Assembly (NCBI RefSeq): GCF_010672525.1
Contig: NZ_JAAHGH010000044.1
Coordinates: 1-54,062 of the forward strand
DNA length: 54,062 bases
Origin: Okeania sp. SIO2B3
GTDB taxonomy: Bacteria > Cyanobacteriota > Cyanobacteriia > Cyanobacteriales > Microcoleaceae
Reading direction: 5' to 3'
The position numbers and the translations under genes were made by a program. Under the pieces are notes generated by a model, which was not told where the DNA came from, did no database searches, and was given only the letters and a program-made list of their open reading frames with translations. This document shows, one piece after another, positions 27,042-42,815 of this stretch. Numbering within the stretch: position 1 is the stretch's first letter; every line of letters starts with the position of its first letter.

Positions 27042-27989
27042 TTACTCTAAAGCACTAGCACCACCCACAACTTCCAGAATTTCTTGAGTAATAGCAGCTT
27101 GCCGAGCTTTGTTATAAGAAAGAGTTAATGTACCAACTAATTCACTAGCATTATCACTAGCATTACTCATTGCTGTCATCCGAGATGCTAACTCACTAGC
27201 AGATGATTCTTGCCACGCCCTCAATAACTGGTTAGTTAAAAATAATGGCAAGAGAGCTTCTAAAATTTGAGTTGGGTCTTGCTCAAAAATCATATCGCGG
27301 GGAAAGCTTTTAGTAGGTGCTGTTACTTTATCCCGTGATACTTCAAAGTGACCACCTTTAGTAGTTAAACGGAAGATTTCATCATCTTGAACTTCTAAAC
27401 CTTGAGGATCGAGAGGTAAGAGAGTTTGAATCACAGGTTGAGAGCTAATTAGTGAAATAAATTTGGTATAAACTAACTCTACTCTATCTACTGTTCCTGA
27501 GAGAAAATCAGCAAGTACTTCATCAGTAACTGCTGAAGCATCATCAGCTGTCGGAATTTTTTCAGGATTATCATAAGTGTTTAAAATTGGAGCTTCCCGA
27601 CGTTGGAAATATTGAATCGCTTTACGTCCAATCAATAAATATTTATAATCAACTCCTTGCTCAGTGAGTTCACTAGCTCTGGTTTCTGCGCGTTTAATGA
27701 TGCTGCTGTTATAGCTACCACATAAACCACGATTTCCAGAAATGACTAATAACCCTACTGTTTTAACTTCCCTTTGTTTTAGTAGGGGTAAATCTACACT
27801 TTCAAATTGTAAACGTTCGGCAAGTCCATATAAAACTTGAGCAAGGCGGTCGGCAAAAGGCCGAGTTTTAATCACTTGTTCCTGGGCACGACGTACTTTG
27901 GCCGCAGCCACTAGGCGCATTGCTTCTGTAATTTTTTTAGTGTTTTTGACCGAATTGATGCGATCGCGAATAGCTTTTAAATTAGGCAT
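27042..27989 (-). CDS. atpG: ATP synthase gamma subunit
   Basis: Central rotor shaft of F1, 315 aa (called atpC in cyanobacterial literature). It begins [36 protein letters not shown] and ends [15 protein letters not shown], the two long coiled helices. It carries the cyanobacterial insertion around residues 195-240 ([22 protein letters not shown]). The only cysteine is in [10 protein letters not shown], so the redox-regulatory disulfide of chloroplast gamma is absent. It is last in the operon, 506 bases after atpA. Confidence 0.97.
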   Translation of the reverse strand: MPNLKAIRDRINSVKNTKKITEAMRLVAAAKVRRAQEQVIKTRPFADRLAQVLYGLAERLQFESVDLPLLKQREVKTVGLLVISGNRGLCGSYNSSIIKRAETRASELTEQGVDYKYLLIGRKAIQYFQRREAPILNTYDNPEKIPTADDASAVTDEVLADFLSGTVDRVELVYTKFISLISSQPVIQTLLPLDPQGLEVQDDEIFRLTTKGGHFEVSRDKVTAPTKSFPRDMIFEQDPTQILEALLPLFLTNQLLRAWQESSASELASRMTAMSNASDNASELVGTLTLSYNKARQAAITQEILEVVGGASALE

Positions 27990-28134
27990 AATTTTGTATA
28001 GGAAGGAGTAACAAGTAACAATGAAGAAAGAAGAAGGGAACTCTCAACCCTTTTTTTCTATAAGTCTATTTTCTATAAGTCTATAGAGATTGGCCTATAA
28101 ATTAAGTGCGAATTAGTCTTCAAAGTTAGGTAGT

Positions 28135-28390
28135 TTGACATCCTCTCCCGTTAAATAAGAGCGATTATAACGGGAGATTCCCAAACCTCACGATTTAGGT
28201 TTACTGCTTGAGTGGCACTTATCTAGATTGAAAACAACCCCCGACAGTACGCCAACGAGCGTCAATTTGTTGAACCACGATCTGCAAAGGTCGCAGTGAC
28301 ACCATTCTATCTCAATGGAGTGCTTATTGTTTGTTTGGTCGCGATTCATCTCCCGGTAAATCGGAGATTATACCGGAAGTCCTCAAAGCT
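28135..28390 (-). repeat. IS200/IS605-type end between atpA and the gamma gene
   Basis: On the minus strand it reads from TTCCGGTATAATCTCCGATT, through AGTGCCACTCAAGCAGTAAACC and GGGAATCTCCCGTTATAATC, to ACGGGAGAGGATGTCAAA. The last part has the same GAATC..CCCG..GGAGGATGTCAA layout as the guide-RNA-like ends at 23984 and 42175. CTCCCGTT/AACGGGAG and TCTCCGATTTACCGGGAGA can form hairpins. It is transcribed with the atp operon on the same strand. Confidence 0.55.
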
Positions 28391-28495
28391 CCATTTTTGA
28401 TAGTTAAGTATTAATAACTAATAATTAGTGGCTAGTTGCTTTTGAGCATTAACAACTAACCACTAAATGTTAATACCTAGAAAGTAACTAATTTA

Positions 28496-30022
<1,527 letters not shown>

Positions 30023-30065
30023 TTATTGTCCAGTCTTTATTACAAAAAATGAGTGAGTTATCTTT

Positions 30066-30152
30066 TGCGGGTTTAATACCCCACCGTCACTTGCGGTGCT
30101 TAAAATTGCTTGGGGTTATAAGACACGGAGTGGCCGGTCGTTGACTATCCCC
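30066..30152 (-). repeat. About 90-base repeat, copy 2, in the atpH-atpA gap
   Basis: Inverted copy of the repeat at 10742-10829, including GTCTTATAACCCCAA and the hairpin CCCCACCGTCACTTGCGGTG. It sits in a transcribed gap of the operon. CTTCTGC heptamers follow at 30166-30180. Confidence 0.65.
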
Positions 30153-30183
30153 ATGCAATTACACCTTCTGCCTTCTGCCTTCT

Positions 30184-30729
30184 TCAAGATTTGAGGCTAT
30201 TCCCAATTCGGCGTAGTTGTCCTTGCAGACTAGAGTCAATTATCTGAGAGCCTATTTTGATAATGACACCACCGAGTAAGCTGGGGTCGATTTTGGTTTC
30301 AATATCTACATCCCTTGCATCAGTCATTGATTTGACTCGTTCGCGGACTGTATTTTTTTGGTCTTCGTTTAATTCTACTGTGGAGGTCACTTCTGCTAGA
30401 ACAGTTTGATTTAGTTCTCGCAATAGTGCTAGGTATTTTTTCCCTATCTCTTCTAGAAAAATAATCCGACCTCTATCAACTAGCAGCTTTAAAAAATTAC
30501 GCATATAGGGATTGACTTCATCGCCCATCATGCGTTGCAGTACTGCTTTTTTGTCTTCTGGTTTAATAATTGGATTTCCCATAAATTGCTTCAATTCTGG
30601 GGATTCATCCATAATATTAATCAGGGAACGTATATCTTCCCCAAACCTCTCGGCAAGGTCTTTTGATTTAGCCAAGGACATTAGAGCTGCTGCGTAGGGT
30701 TCTACAATTTCACCAGCAATTACAGTCAT
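30184..30729 (-). CDS. atpH: ATP synthase delta subunit
   Basis: 181 aa (OSCP homologue) linking the F1 top to the b stalk. N-terminal helical domain [24 protein letters not shown]-terminal segment [29 protein letters not shown] is diagnostic. Its ATG overlaps the atpF stop by four bases, which indicates translational coupling. Confidence 0.97.
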   Translation of the reverse strand: MTVIAGEIVEPYAAALMSLAKSKDLAERFGEDIRSLINIMDESPELKQFMGNPIIKPEDKKAVLQRMMGDEVNPYMRNFLKLLVDRGRIIFLEEIGKKYLALLRELNQTVLAEVTSTVELNEDQKNTVRERVKSMTDARDVDIETKIDPSLLGGVIIKIGSQIIDSSLQGQLRRIGNSLKS

Positions 30730-31259
30730 GATTGACCTCCTAATAACCCCAGACTACGATCTATTAATTGTTGCTGGGAATTCTCATCTAAAGTTTCTTT
30801 GAGGCGAGATTCTACTTGTGCCAATGCTTTAGATGCTACAATTGAGCGCAGTTGGGCAATTGCTTTATCTCTTTCAGAGTCCATCTCTTGGCTAGCAGTA
30901 GCTTTCATCCGCTCAATATCTTGTTCTGCCTGTTGCTCAATTTTTTGCTTGACTTCCTGTGCTCTTGTTTCAGCAGTGGCTAGAATTTTTTTGGCCTCTA
31001 CTTGAGCTTGAGCCAACTTTTGTTGTTGAGCTTCTAGAGCTGATGCTGCTTCTTGTTGACGTTTTTCTGCTTCTTTGATTGCTTGTTCAATAGTGGCGCG
31101 TCTTTCACTAAGAATTTTCCCTATAAAGCCTCGCCCAAAATAAATTAAAACTACAATCAAAATTCCTAAATTAATTAGGTTAGTGTCTAAAATATCCAGG
31201 TTTAGACCAAAACCTTCTTCTGCGCTAGCTTCTGTGGCTAGCCATAAAACATTTACCAT
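30726..31259 (-). CDS. atpF: ATP synthase subunit b
   Basis: 177 aa peripheral stalk subunit. One N-terminal membrane helix ([20 protein letters not shown], about 30-50) is followed by a long charged coiled coil. It is paired with the divergent b' gene immediately upstream, as in photosynthetic organisms that use a b/b' heterodimer. Confidence 0.97.
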   Translation of the reverse strand: MVNVLWLATEASAEEGFGLNLDILDTNLINLGILIVVLIYFGRGFIGKILSERRATIEQAIKEAEKRQQEAASALEAQQQKLAQAQVEAKKILATAETRAQEVKQKIEQQAEQDIERMKATASQEMDSERDKAIAQLRSIVASKALAQVESRLKETLDENSQQQLIDRSLGLLGGQS

Positions 31260-31350
31260 GATATCCTGTGATAGTTAGCCTTAAATTATCTTGTTGTATG
31301 CTGAGTTTTACGATCAATAGCTCAACTTTTCAACCTGGAATTTTCTTTGG

Positions 31351-31836
31351 CTATCTGACCAATTCTGGTCCTAATAGTTTTTCTAGAATTTGGCGGCTCA
31401 AAGAGTCTACCTGTTCTTCTAACTGTTGCAAAGCTGCTTGCTTTTGCTGTTCTATTTCTTGAGCTGCTTGTTCTCTTTTGGCTTGTGCTTCTTGTTGAGC
31501 TTTAGCCACTTTTTCGGCTACTATTTTCTGAGCTGCTGCTTGAGCTTCAGTAATAATTGCTTGAGATTTTTTACGAGTTTCTGCTAGGTCTTGCTCGTAT
31601 TGTTCAGCTAATTTTTTGGTCTTTGCCAAACCCTCTTCTGCTTTTATTTGATTGTCGCGGATATAATCTGCACGAGAATCTATAGCTTTACCCAGTGGTT
31701 TGTAAAAAATTTTATCCAAGACAAAAGCCAGAATCAGAAACTGAATTGCCATTAAGGGTAGAGTTGCGTTAATGTCAAACAAACCACCCTTTTCTGCTAC
31801 TTCTTCAACGGCTAGTAATATTGTCCAATTTATCAT
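31351..31836 (-). CDS. atpF2: ATP synthase subunit b' (second b subunit)
   Basis: 161 aa (atpG in older cyanobacterial naming). An N-terminal membrane helix ([20 protein letters not shown]) is followed by a Gln/Ala/Glu-rich coiled coil ([19 protein letters not shown]). It partners atpF in the peripheral stalk. Confidence 0.96.
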   Translation of the reverse strand: MINWTILLAVEEVAEKGGLFDINATLPLMAIQFLILAFVLDKIFYKPLGKAIDSRADYIRDNQIKAEEGLAKTKKLAEQYEQDLAETRKKSQAIITEAQAAAQKIVAEKVAKAQQEAQAKREQAAQEIEQQKQAALQQLEEQVDSLSRQILEKLLGPELVR

Positions 31837-31879
31837 TTTCTCTAATTTTTAGGTGGTTCCCAATAGTTTAGGTTGGGTT

Positions 31880-32100
31880 TAACTAGCCATCAGCTATCAG
31901 CTATCAGCCTAAAAATTTGCCCATATAATTTAGGTATCTGTTTGCGTAGCATTCCGCCAGAAAAAGCTTGGGTAAAACATCCCCGACTTCTAGCTTTTCG
32001 CTTAATTTTAGGGGTTGCTTTAAATCCCCTTTCCGTTCAGAATGCTCTGCAAATGCGCAAAGCTGACTGCTAATTGCTGAACTGCTGAATGCTTTTTAAA
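31880..32100 (+). repeat. Palindromic element, TAGCTATCAGC family, in the atpE-b' gap
   Basis: Collinear with 12302-12520: TTAACTAGCCATCAGC, CAGCCTAAAAATTTG, TTTGCGTAGCATTCCG, TCCCCGACTTCTAGC, CCCTTTCCGTTCAGAATGC, CAAAGCTGAC and ...GAATGCTTTTTAAA. It fills most of the 329-base spacer inside an essential operon. Confidence 0.7.
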
Positions 32101-32165
32101 GATTTTAGATTTTCGATCTCCAAAATCAAAAATCTAAAATCCCTATTTTCTATAATGAGGGTTGT

Positions 32166-32435
<270 letters not shown>

Positions 32436-32527
32436 CTAAAGTACAAACTTGACGATTAACTAGAACTATATTGATTACACTGTTGCGTAATCAACTACAT
32501 ACACAATTGTCACTTTTTTCGATGAAC

Positions 32528-32594
32528 TGATGTGATGGTTGAAGTGAAATCCGAAACTCAATAAGTTCAAGTTTCATGCTTTTATCTCACATCA
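32528..32594 (-). promoter_or_regulatory. Nested hairpin in the atpB-atpE spacer
   Basis: Outer arms TGATGTGA/TCACATCA (8 bp, perfect; 32528-32535 and 32587-32594) enclose a second stem GAAACT/AGTTTC (32553-32558 and 32570-32575). It lies in the 346-base gap about 120 bases upstream of atpE. A role in raising c-subunit output or in RNA processing is plausible but inferred. Confidence 0.5.
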
Positions 32595-32757
32595 CTCGTC
32601 AACTCTGAAGTTTACTTGTTTTGTTGTTTTGGGGGACTTATTGCTCTACCATTTCCAGTTTCCGTGAATCTGGCGAGAATTCATCCCATTCACTGCCTAG
32701 AATACCAGACTTTGAGTTACTTTTAAGCAAATTTTTTTTCTACTACTTAACTAACTC

Positions 32758-33507
32758 TTAATCGTGATGTTCTGCGCCGTGTTCTTCTAACGCTTCTCCG
32801 ATGTAGTTAGCAGCTAGGGTTGCAAAAATTAGTGCCTGAATAGCACTTAAAAATAGACCCAAAACCATTAGTGGTAGAGGAATAAATAGAGGTACTAGCA
32901 GAACTAGCACTCCCACAACCAATTCATCAGCAAGAATATTACCAAATAAACGGAAGCTTAGGGACAAAGGCTTGGTAAAATCTTCTATGATCTTAAAGGG
33001 GACCATAAATGGTACTGGTTCAGCATAGCCCGCAAAATATCCTAAGCCTTTTTTGCTGATACCTGCATAAAAATATGCTATGGAAGTCAGTAGTGCCAAT
33101 GCCACTGTTGTATTAATGTCACTTGTGGGGGCAGCTAGTTCTCCCGCAGGTAGTTCTATTACTTTCCATGGTACTAGCGCTCCTGACCAATTTGACACAA
33201 ATATAAATAGGAACAAAGTACCAACAAATGGCACCCAAGGCCGATAATCTTTTTCACCAATTTGGTCTTTTGTTAGGCTGCGTATAAATTCTAGGATGTA
33301 CTCCATGAAATTTTGCATCCCACTAGGAATTCGCTGCACATTTAGTGTTGCTGTTAAGGCAGCCAAGACTATCAAGGCAATTACAAACCAGGATGTGAGT
33401 AAAATTTGCCCATGTATTTTGAGGCTGCCTAGCTCCCAGTAAAAATGCTGGCCAACTTCTAGTTCAGCCAGAGGTAAATAGTTAATAGTATGCAAAATAT
33501 CTAGCAT
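32758..33507 (-). CDS. atpB: ATP synthase subunit a
   Basis: 249 aa membrane subunit that forms the proton half-channels. The essential Arg is in [19 protein letters not shown]. About five to six membrane helices; ends [12 protein letters not shown]. It lies between atpI and atpE as expected. Confidence 0.97.
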   Translation of the reverse strand: MLDILHTINYLPLAELEVGQHFYWELGSLKIHGQILLTSWFVIALIVLAALTATLNVQRIPSGMQNFMEYILEFIRSLTKDQIGEKDYRPWVPFVGTLFLFIFVSNWSGALVPWKVIELPAGELAAPTSDINTTVALALLTSIAYFYAGISKKGLGYFAGYAEPVPFMVPFKIIEDFTKPLSLSFRLFGNILADELVVGVLVLLVPLFIPLPLMVLGLFLSAIQALIFATLAANYIGEALEEHGAEHHD

Positions 33508-33573
33508 TTTGATTCTCAGGCTTCCCGATTTATATCAAGTGGATTTTTCAACAATTAGAATTAGCTTGAATTG

Positions 33574-34017
33574 CTATGAGTTTGGCATCAAAGTGGTTCG
33601 CAGTACATGTATTATTAGTGCTGCTTTGTAAGTCAGAAACCCTAGGAAAATCGGCAAAATTTTGAGCTGATTTAACTGAGTTGCTAATATTATTAGCCCG
33701 ACAAATATTGCTAGTCTGGTTTTACCTACACTTCTTTTATCCCCGCCAATACTCTCAACTTCTTTAGCTAACATTCTTAAGTAAACCACACTTGTAGTTG
33801 CTCCTATCAAATAATTAAGAGCAATGTTTAGGGAGTAAAAAACCCAGACAAAGATAAATATTATACCTGTAATTGTCAAGGTGATTACATATAATTCCTG
33901 CTGCAGTTTGTAATACTCTTGCATTGAAGTGTTTGGTTCTGCCGCTGCAGTTTCAACTTCTGGAGTATTACTATCGTCAACAGTTATGGTTTCTGGTGAT
34001 GTATCAGATGTATTCAC
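33574..34017 (-). CDS. atpI: ATP synthase subunit I (assembly protein)
   Basis: 147 aa. After an acidic N-terminus come four hydrophobic segments ([73 protein letters not shown]). The first gene of the cyanobacterial atp operon is a membrane protein of this type, which helps c-ring assembly. The operon promoter probably lies in the 365 bases upstream. Confidence 0.85.
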   Translation of the reverse strand: MNTSDTSPETITVDDSNTPEVETAAAEPNTSMQEYYKLQQELYVITLTITGIIFIFVWVFYSLNIALNYLIGATTSVVYLRMLAKEVESIGGDKRSVGKTRLAIFVGLIILATQLNQLKILPIFLGFLTYKAALIIHVLRTTLMPNS

Positions 34018-34382
34018 AAAAATTTAGATACTAATCACAAGTGGTAGGCTTTTTCTATATGCCAAGAGTCATCATACCATGTTGGAGCAAGCATACCCAG
34101 AAGTCAAAAGTTAAAATTTAGAGGCCATAAGTCTGAGGAGTCAGGACTCAGGAGTCAGGAGTCAGGAGGAAAAAAGAAGGAAGAGAAGAAGAAAGTTTTT
34201 TATCACTAATTATTCAGAACAAGATATAATATCATGTTTCTTTGAATACCCACAATAAAAAATTGAAGGAATAGGGAACAGGGAGAAATTGATCGGGGAA
34301 AAGATTTTTATTATGGCTAATTAATACCTCGCCATCCCTCGACCACTTTTTTCTCCTATAAGGAAGAGGCTTTAATTCTTAA
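34018..34382. other. Repeat-filled spacer upstream of the atp operon
   Basis: Contains AGGAGTC heptamers (34136-34168), a decayed end of the TATCATGTCC family (34195-34236, TATCACTAATTATTCAGAACAAGATATAATATCATG), a CCCACAATAAAAA segment with AATAGGGAACAGGGAG (34250-34290) that matches in reverse the tract at 10600-10675, and the end of the AATTATTCGG element (34326-34395), which supplies the methyltransferase stop. No gene. Confidence 0.5.
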
Positions 34383-35579
34383 TTATTCGGTAAGTAGAAT
34401 CAAAAGTCTGGACTGAAGCGATCGCACAATTTCTAATCCTACTGGTACATTAGCTAATATTTCTCCTACTGTGGATGGAGATTGGCTGTTAGAGTTAGTA
34501 TCACAAGCTTGTAGAAATTCATATTCTTCCCTTGACAAATTTACCAATTTATAATCTCCATCAAATATATTCTCGCTCGGCCATCCCTGAATACAAGGAC
34601 TTAATTTAGGTGTTGCTGCTAAGAGAAGGCGATCGTCAGACCAATTAATCCTGGGCAAAGGTGGCCTACTCAAGAAAAACTCATAATGACTAATCTGGGG
34701 GTCTAATAATTCAATTAAACGATAACGTTCTTGCTCATCCAAACCAACAACTCTATCGAGCAACTCGGAAGATTTTCCGACCAGTCTCTCTATATTCCAG
34801 TATTCACGATTAGAAAATCCCAGAAACTCTAAACCAGATGCTTCTATTAACTCAAATAGAGTATCGATATTATAATCAATCTCTTGGGGATGGACATACA
34901 TATCTGCAAAACACTCATCTCTTTTATTTTCAAAAGCCCATCTTTCCTGTTCATATTTGACAAGACGGTTATTTTCTGGTAGAGAAGCAAAAAGTTGACG
35001 TCCGATTTTCACTCCATCTTGATAGTTGCCACGTTCATTACCTTGAAGGATAGCGATCGCCTGTTGCATGAGTCTAATTTCCCAGCGACCCAACTCTGCA
35101 TAAACAAAGATGTGCATAATTCCACCAGGAGCTAATTTCAAAGCCAGATTTTGAATACCTCTAATTGGATCGGGTAAATGATGCAGCACTCCTACACAAT
35201 TAATAAAGTTAAACTCTCCTTCTATTTGGCCTACATCATATATGCTGAGATGATGAAATTCTACTCGTGAAGCTCCCGAACGACTACACCGTTCCTTGGC
35301 CACTTGTAAAGCTCCACTACTTAAATCAATTCCAACTACAGATGCTTGAGGATTAAGATGAACTAAATAATCTGTACTAGAACCAGTGCCACAACCTGCA
35401 TCTAAAATCCTAATATTTTGTTTTTGGGGTGTTTGACCAGTGCAAAAACTGTAAGCTACTGGCCAACTCCAGCGCCAGTTATATCCGGGTGGTGCTTCAT
35501 CTACTAAAGGGTCTGGGGGAAATGGAAAAGTATCGTACAGTCCCTCTACAGCAGAACTAATATCTAATTTATCCTTCAT
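34383..35579 (-). CDS. Class I SAM-dependent methyltransferase
   Basis: 398 aa. SAM-binding motif I is LDAGCGTGSSTDYL (from residue 59), with GIDLSSGAL for the acidic loop, FNFINCVGVLHHLPDP as motif IV and LAPGGIMHIFVYA. The C-terminal 200 residues are not catalytic and may bind the substrate. The N-terminal YDTFPFPPDPLVDE is seen in a family of cyanobacterial methyltransferases of unknown target. The final residues and stop overlap the AATTATTCGG repeat, so the C-terminus may have been altered by insertion. Confidence 0.85.
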   Translation of the reverse strand: MKDKLDISSAVEGLYDTFPFPPDPLVDEAPPGYNWRWSWPVAYSFCTGQTPQKQNIRILDAGCGTGSSTDYLVHLNPQASVVGIDLSSGALQVAKERCSRSGASRVEFHHLSIYDVGQIEGEFNFINCVGVLHHLPDPIRGIQNLALKLAPGGIMHIFVYAELGRWEIRLMQQAIAILQGNERGNYQDGVKIGRQLFASLPENNRLVKYEQERWAFENKRDECFADMYVHPQEIDYNIDTLFELIEASGLEFLGFSNREYWNIERLVGKSSELLDRVVGLDEQERYRLIELLDPQISHYEFFLSRPPLPRINWSDDRLLLAATPKLSPCIQGWPSENIFDGDYKLVNLSREEYEFLQACDTNSNSQSPSTVGEILANVPVGLEIVRSLQSRLLILLTE

Positions 35580-35896
35580 TTTGTTTTGGGTTTAATAGTT
35601 ACTAAATATATTTGCTAAAAATTATAGTGCTATATATAGCAATCCCAAATAATTTGTCAAAAAATCTAAGGATAGATAAAAATTATGAGACTTTTACCAG
35701 TATTCCCAGATACGGTATTCCCTATTGCCTAAATTAAAAGATATTTTTACCGAAAAATCAGAGAATTCTGTATTTTCGTAGCTTCCTTATTGCAGAGGTA
35801 CTGATAACTGATAACTGATAAGTGAAATAGGATTAGTATATGTAATTTCTTAAATTGATAAATTTGCAAATTATTGTTAGTGTTGCCGTTTTCATC

Positions 35897-36055
35897 TTGA
35901 TTTTTTTTATTACAAAGATACAATAATTGCGTCAATTCCTAATATAAAGTTATAAATAATATGACAAATTATTTTTGATTTTTTTTATTACAAAGATACA
36001 ATAATTGCGTCAATTCCTAATATTTAAAGTTATAAATAATATGACAAATTCTTTC
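35897..36055 (+). repeat. 78-base tandem duplication covering the DUF262 start
   Basis: Copy 1 (35897-35974) and copy 2 (35975-36055) are nearly identical, from TTGATTTTTTTTATTACAAAG to ATAATATGACAAATT. Copy 2 has three extra bases (TTA). Each holds the ATG of the downstream gene; in copy 1 the frame ends after MTNYF, in copy 2 it continues into the gene. The leader and first codons have been duplicated. Confidence 0.85.
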
Positions 36056-37165
36056 TCGCCTCTAGTACAATACACGACAAAAGCTCAAAATGAAAGTATC
36101 AGAACTATTGTGGGCAAATTGGATGATGGAGAGGTATATATTCCTGATTATCAAAGAGATTCTGAACAATGGGATTATCGTAAACAATCTCTATTTATAG
36201 AATCTTTACTAAATAATCTTACCGAATAATTAAGGTTTAAAGCCTCTCACTCGCTGTGGAGAAACAAGCGGTCGTTTGCTTCGCAACGCTGACGAGAAAC
36301 GCGACAGCGGAACGGAGTTCTCTCTTCGCAGCTTTCCCGTAGGGTGGGATGGATGGGTTTCCTAACCATATCTAATCGACCAAGAGAGAAAAAAATTTCC
36401 TTTGAGTCAATCCTATCCGTTTGTAATAATTAATTATTAATTATTAATTATTAATTATTAATTGTTGAATGTACCAGCTTTCTTTTTTTGTGAAGGTGAA
36501 GACTTGAATGATGAGGTAGTCGATGGTCAACAACGTCTTAGTACTATCTATAAATTTTATAACAATGATTTGACTATGAATGCTAATGATAAGGTTTCTT
36601 ATATAGCACCTCAATCAATCTTATACAGTGGTAAAAAATTTAAGGAGTTAGATAAAAAGCTACAAAAAATATTCTTAAATTATCCTTTGACTATTATTTA
36701 TCTTCCCAAAGATTTAAAATTAGAAACCAAACTGGAAATCTTCAGAAGAATAAATGAAGGTGGAACACCTCTTTCTGGTTAAGATATTAGGTTAGCTTAC
36801 TATAGTGAATCTAAATCAGTTACTTTCATTAGATTAGTCGGTATTCACAAAAATTATACTACTATAAATGATGAGGATAGTGAAAATGATGAAGATCGTC
36901 ATAAGCCATTTCAGAGAATGGTTGAAATAGCTAAAAAACAAGGGCTATCTAACCCTTGGGATAATTTTACTGATGCTATAGAAAAATTTATTGGAGAATC
37001 CAACCCATCTTAAAATTAGATAAAGAACTTAAGGCTGACCATATTTATCCTTTCAGCAAAGGTGGTTTAACAACTTGGGATAATCTGCAACTTCTTTGTA
37101 TTTCTTGTAATAGTAAAAAAAGTAATAAGTTAAAGTATAAAAAATCATACTTATTTTTATTTTAA
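36041..37165 (+). pseudogene. DUF262-HNH (GmrSD-like) restriction/defence gene, broken
   Basis: DUF262 is the ParB-like NTPase domain of GmrS and related phage-defence enzymes. Piece 1 (36041-36220) has VYIPDYQRDSEQWDYRKQSLFIESLL. A 250-base repeat element then interrupts. Piece 2 (from 36471) resumes VPAFFFCEGEDLNDEVVDGQQRLSTIYKF, with the DGQQR signature. TAA at 36780 replaces a codon between GGTPLSG and DIRLAYYSES. After a frame change near 37010 the end reads LDKELKADHIYPFSKGGLTTWDNLQLLCISCNSKKSN, an HNH nuclease motif. One split, one nonsense codon and one frameshift/deletion make it inactive. Confidence 0.8.
36219..36469 (+). mobile_element. Non-coding element splitting the DUF262 gene
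   Basis: Runs from TTACCGAATAATTAAGG to the TTAATTA tandem and TTGTTGAA. It matches, in reverse orientation, 43996-44184 at both ends and at CTAATCGACCAAGAGAGAAAAAAA. Further ends lie at 12262-12297 and 34326-34395. It has no ORF. The reading frame on either side joins as ...SLLNNL + VPAFFF..., which defines the insertion point within a few bases. I cannot define a target duplication. Confidence 0.8.
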
Positions 37166-41517
<4,352 letters not shown>

Positions 41518-41527
41518 TTGCATTTAT

Positions 41528-41562
41528 CCTCTGCTATAGATTTTTATAGCAGGGGATTTTTG
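41528..41562 (+). terminator. apcE terminator
   Basis: CCTCTGCTATA pairs with TATAGCAGGGG around GATTTT and is followed by ATTTTT. It lies after the palindromic element, 135 bases past the apcE stop. Confidence 0.75.
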
Positions 41563-41935
41563 ATCGTATTTAGGAAGGTTTAATAGCAGAAGAAAGAGGG
41601 AAGAGGGAACAGGCAAAAAGGAAGAAAAAAAGGGAAATAATATTTAGAGAAGCAGGTAATAAGGTATTGCTAAAACCTGCTAAGTCAGATTTTGCAATAC
41701 GTTAAATTATTCTCTACTAACTATTACTGGTACTTAGACATTTTTTTGGTAGAACAAATGCTTCAAAGTCAGTCTAGTCAAGGGAATTACGTCGATGTCT
41801 TAGAAATGGCTAGAAACCTTGGTAATTCAGGATTTATACCTTTTTGACGTAAAAGCCTCTGCCCATATATATTTGAGCCTATTTTCAGGGTTAATTTTGT
41901 GTAAGTCCCATTACCAGCAAGTGCTAAAGTAGCAT

Positions 41936-42175
41936 TTACCGAAAAATTGGGTTTAAAGCCTCGCCCTTGTAGGGCGACTTTTTATTTTATTTGCAAGTGA
42001 ATGGAATATATGCTACAGTGTTTTTAGTTGCCGGGGGGCACTCGGAAACTCTAAACGGACGTGGAGGAAAGCGTTAGACTACCGCCAAGGAAGCAGTACC
42101 CTGTGAAGTGTCAACCCACCGAGGAGCTACGGCTCAGTAGGAATCCCCGCGCCTTTAGGCCGGGGAGGATGTCAA
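41936..42175 (+). mobile_element. Tnp-less IS200/IS605 derivative (left hairpin plus guide-RNA-like right end)
   Basis: The left part (41936-41983) is TTTACCGAAAAATTGGG followed by the hairpin GCCTCGCCCTTGTAGGGCGAC, the same as 26858-26920 in reverse. The right part (42028-42175) is GCCGGGGGGCACTCGGAAAC...AAACGGACGTGGAGGAAAGCG...GTCAACCCACCGAGGAGC...GGAATCCCCGCG...CGGGGAGGATGTCAA, matching the sequence fused to the tnpB fragment at 23808. Only about 45 bases lie between, so the element keeps both ends but no tnpA or tnpB. Confidence 0.65.
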
Positions 42176-42271
42176 TAATTACTAGACTTGTCGCTTTATA
42201 ACTTAAAAAATCCCCAAAATCCTTGTTCGATAAGGATTGTAGCTATTTGCTTCTAAAATGCCTTGGGATTA

Positions 42272-42301
42272 TTGCTCTGTCTAGGTTGGAGCAATTTTTT
42301 C
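42272..42301 (+). terminator. Hairpin with T run
   Basis: ATTGCTC pairs with GAGCAAT across TGTCTAGGTTG, followed by TTTTTT. It points to the right (+), although the next gene (42305-42691) is on the other strand. It could end a transcript of the guide-RNA-like element. Confidence 0.45.
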
Positions 42302-42304
42302 CCT

Positions 42305-42691
42305 CTATTTAGCGACAACTCTACTAAAAATAACTACAATAATACCTATAACAAGTACCATCGCCATAAAAACTAGAGCATTAACTAATAACCAATATTG
42401 TAGTCGATATAGTTTTCGGAGTTCACCTAAAGCACCCATCAGGTTAACAATATCATTACCTTCTGTATCAACAATTAGTTTAAAAGAAGAAGCAGCATTT
42501 AGAGTCCAAGTACCAATAAATGTCTGAACAACCCCTTGAATAATAGCACCTGGATTTATACTCAACAACCCAATTATTCCAGAAAGAACTCCAATAGCAA
42601 TTAAAAAGTAGCTCACAAAGCGCATTTTGTTGGATAAGTCTAAAATCAATTCATTTTGAGAATGCTCGAATTCGTATTGTTGACCTTCCAT
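42305..42691 (-). CDS. Conserved small membrane protein
   Basis: 128 aa. A hydrophilic N-terminus (about 25 residues) is followed by hydrophobic helices at about 26-45, 46-66 and 99-124 (LLVNALVFMAMVLVIGIIVVIFS). Between them is a soluble piece, SSFKLIVDTEGNDIVNLMGALGELRKLYRLQ. It looks like an integral membrane protein of unknown function, of a kind seen in filamentous cyanobacteria. No partner gene is adjacent. Confidence 0.7.
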   Translation of the reverse strand: MEGQQYEFEHSQNELILDLSNKMRFVSYFLIAIGVLSGIIGLLSINPGAIIQGVVQTFIGTWTLNAASSFKLIVDTEGNDIVNLMGALGELRKLYRLQYWLLVNALVFMAMVLVIGIIVVIFSRVVAK

Positions 42692-42815
42692 TTTTTTCCC
42701 TGAGATAATGAAAATTGAATTGAAGTCAATTATATCAATTTTAGAAAATAAGATTAAAAAATTGTGGCGATCGCTACACAGAGAACAAGCAATAAAAATA
42801 TTAAAAACGGTCTTA

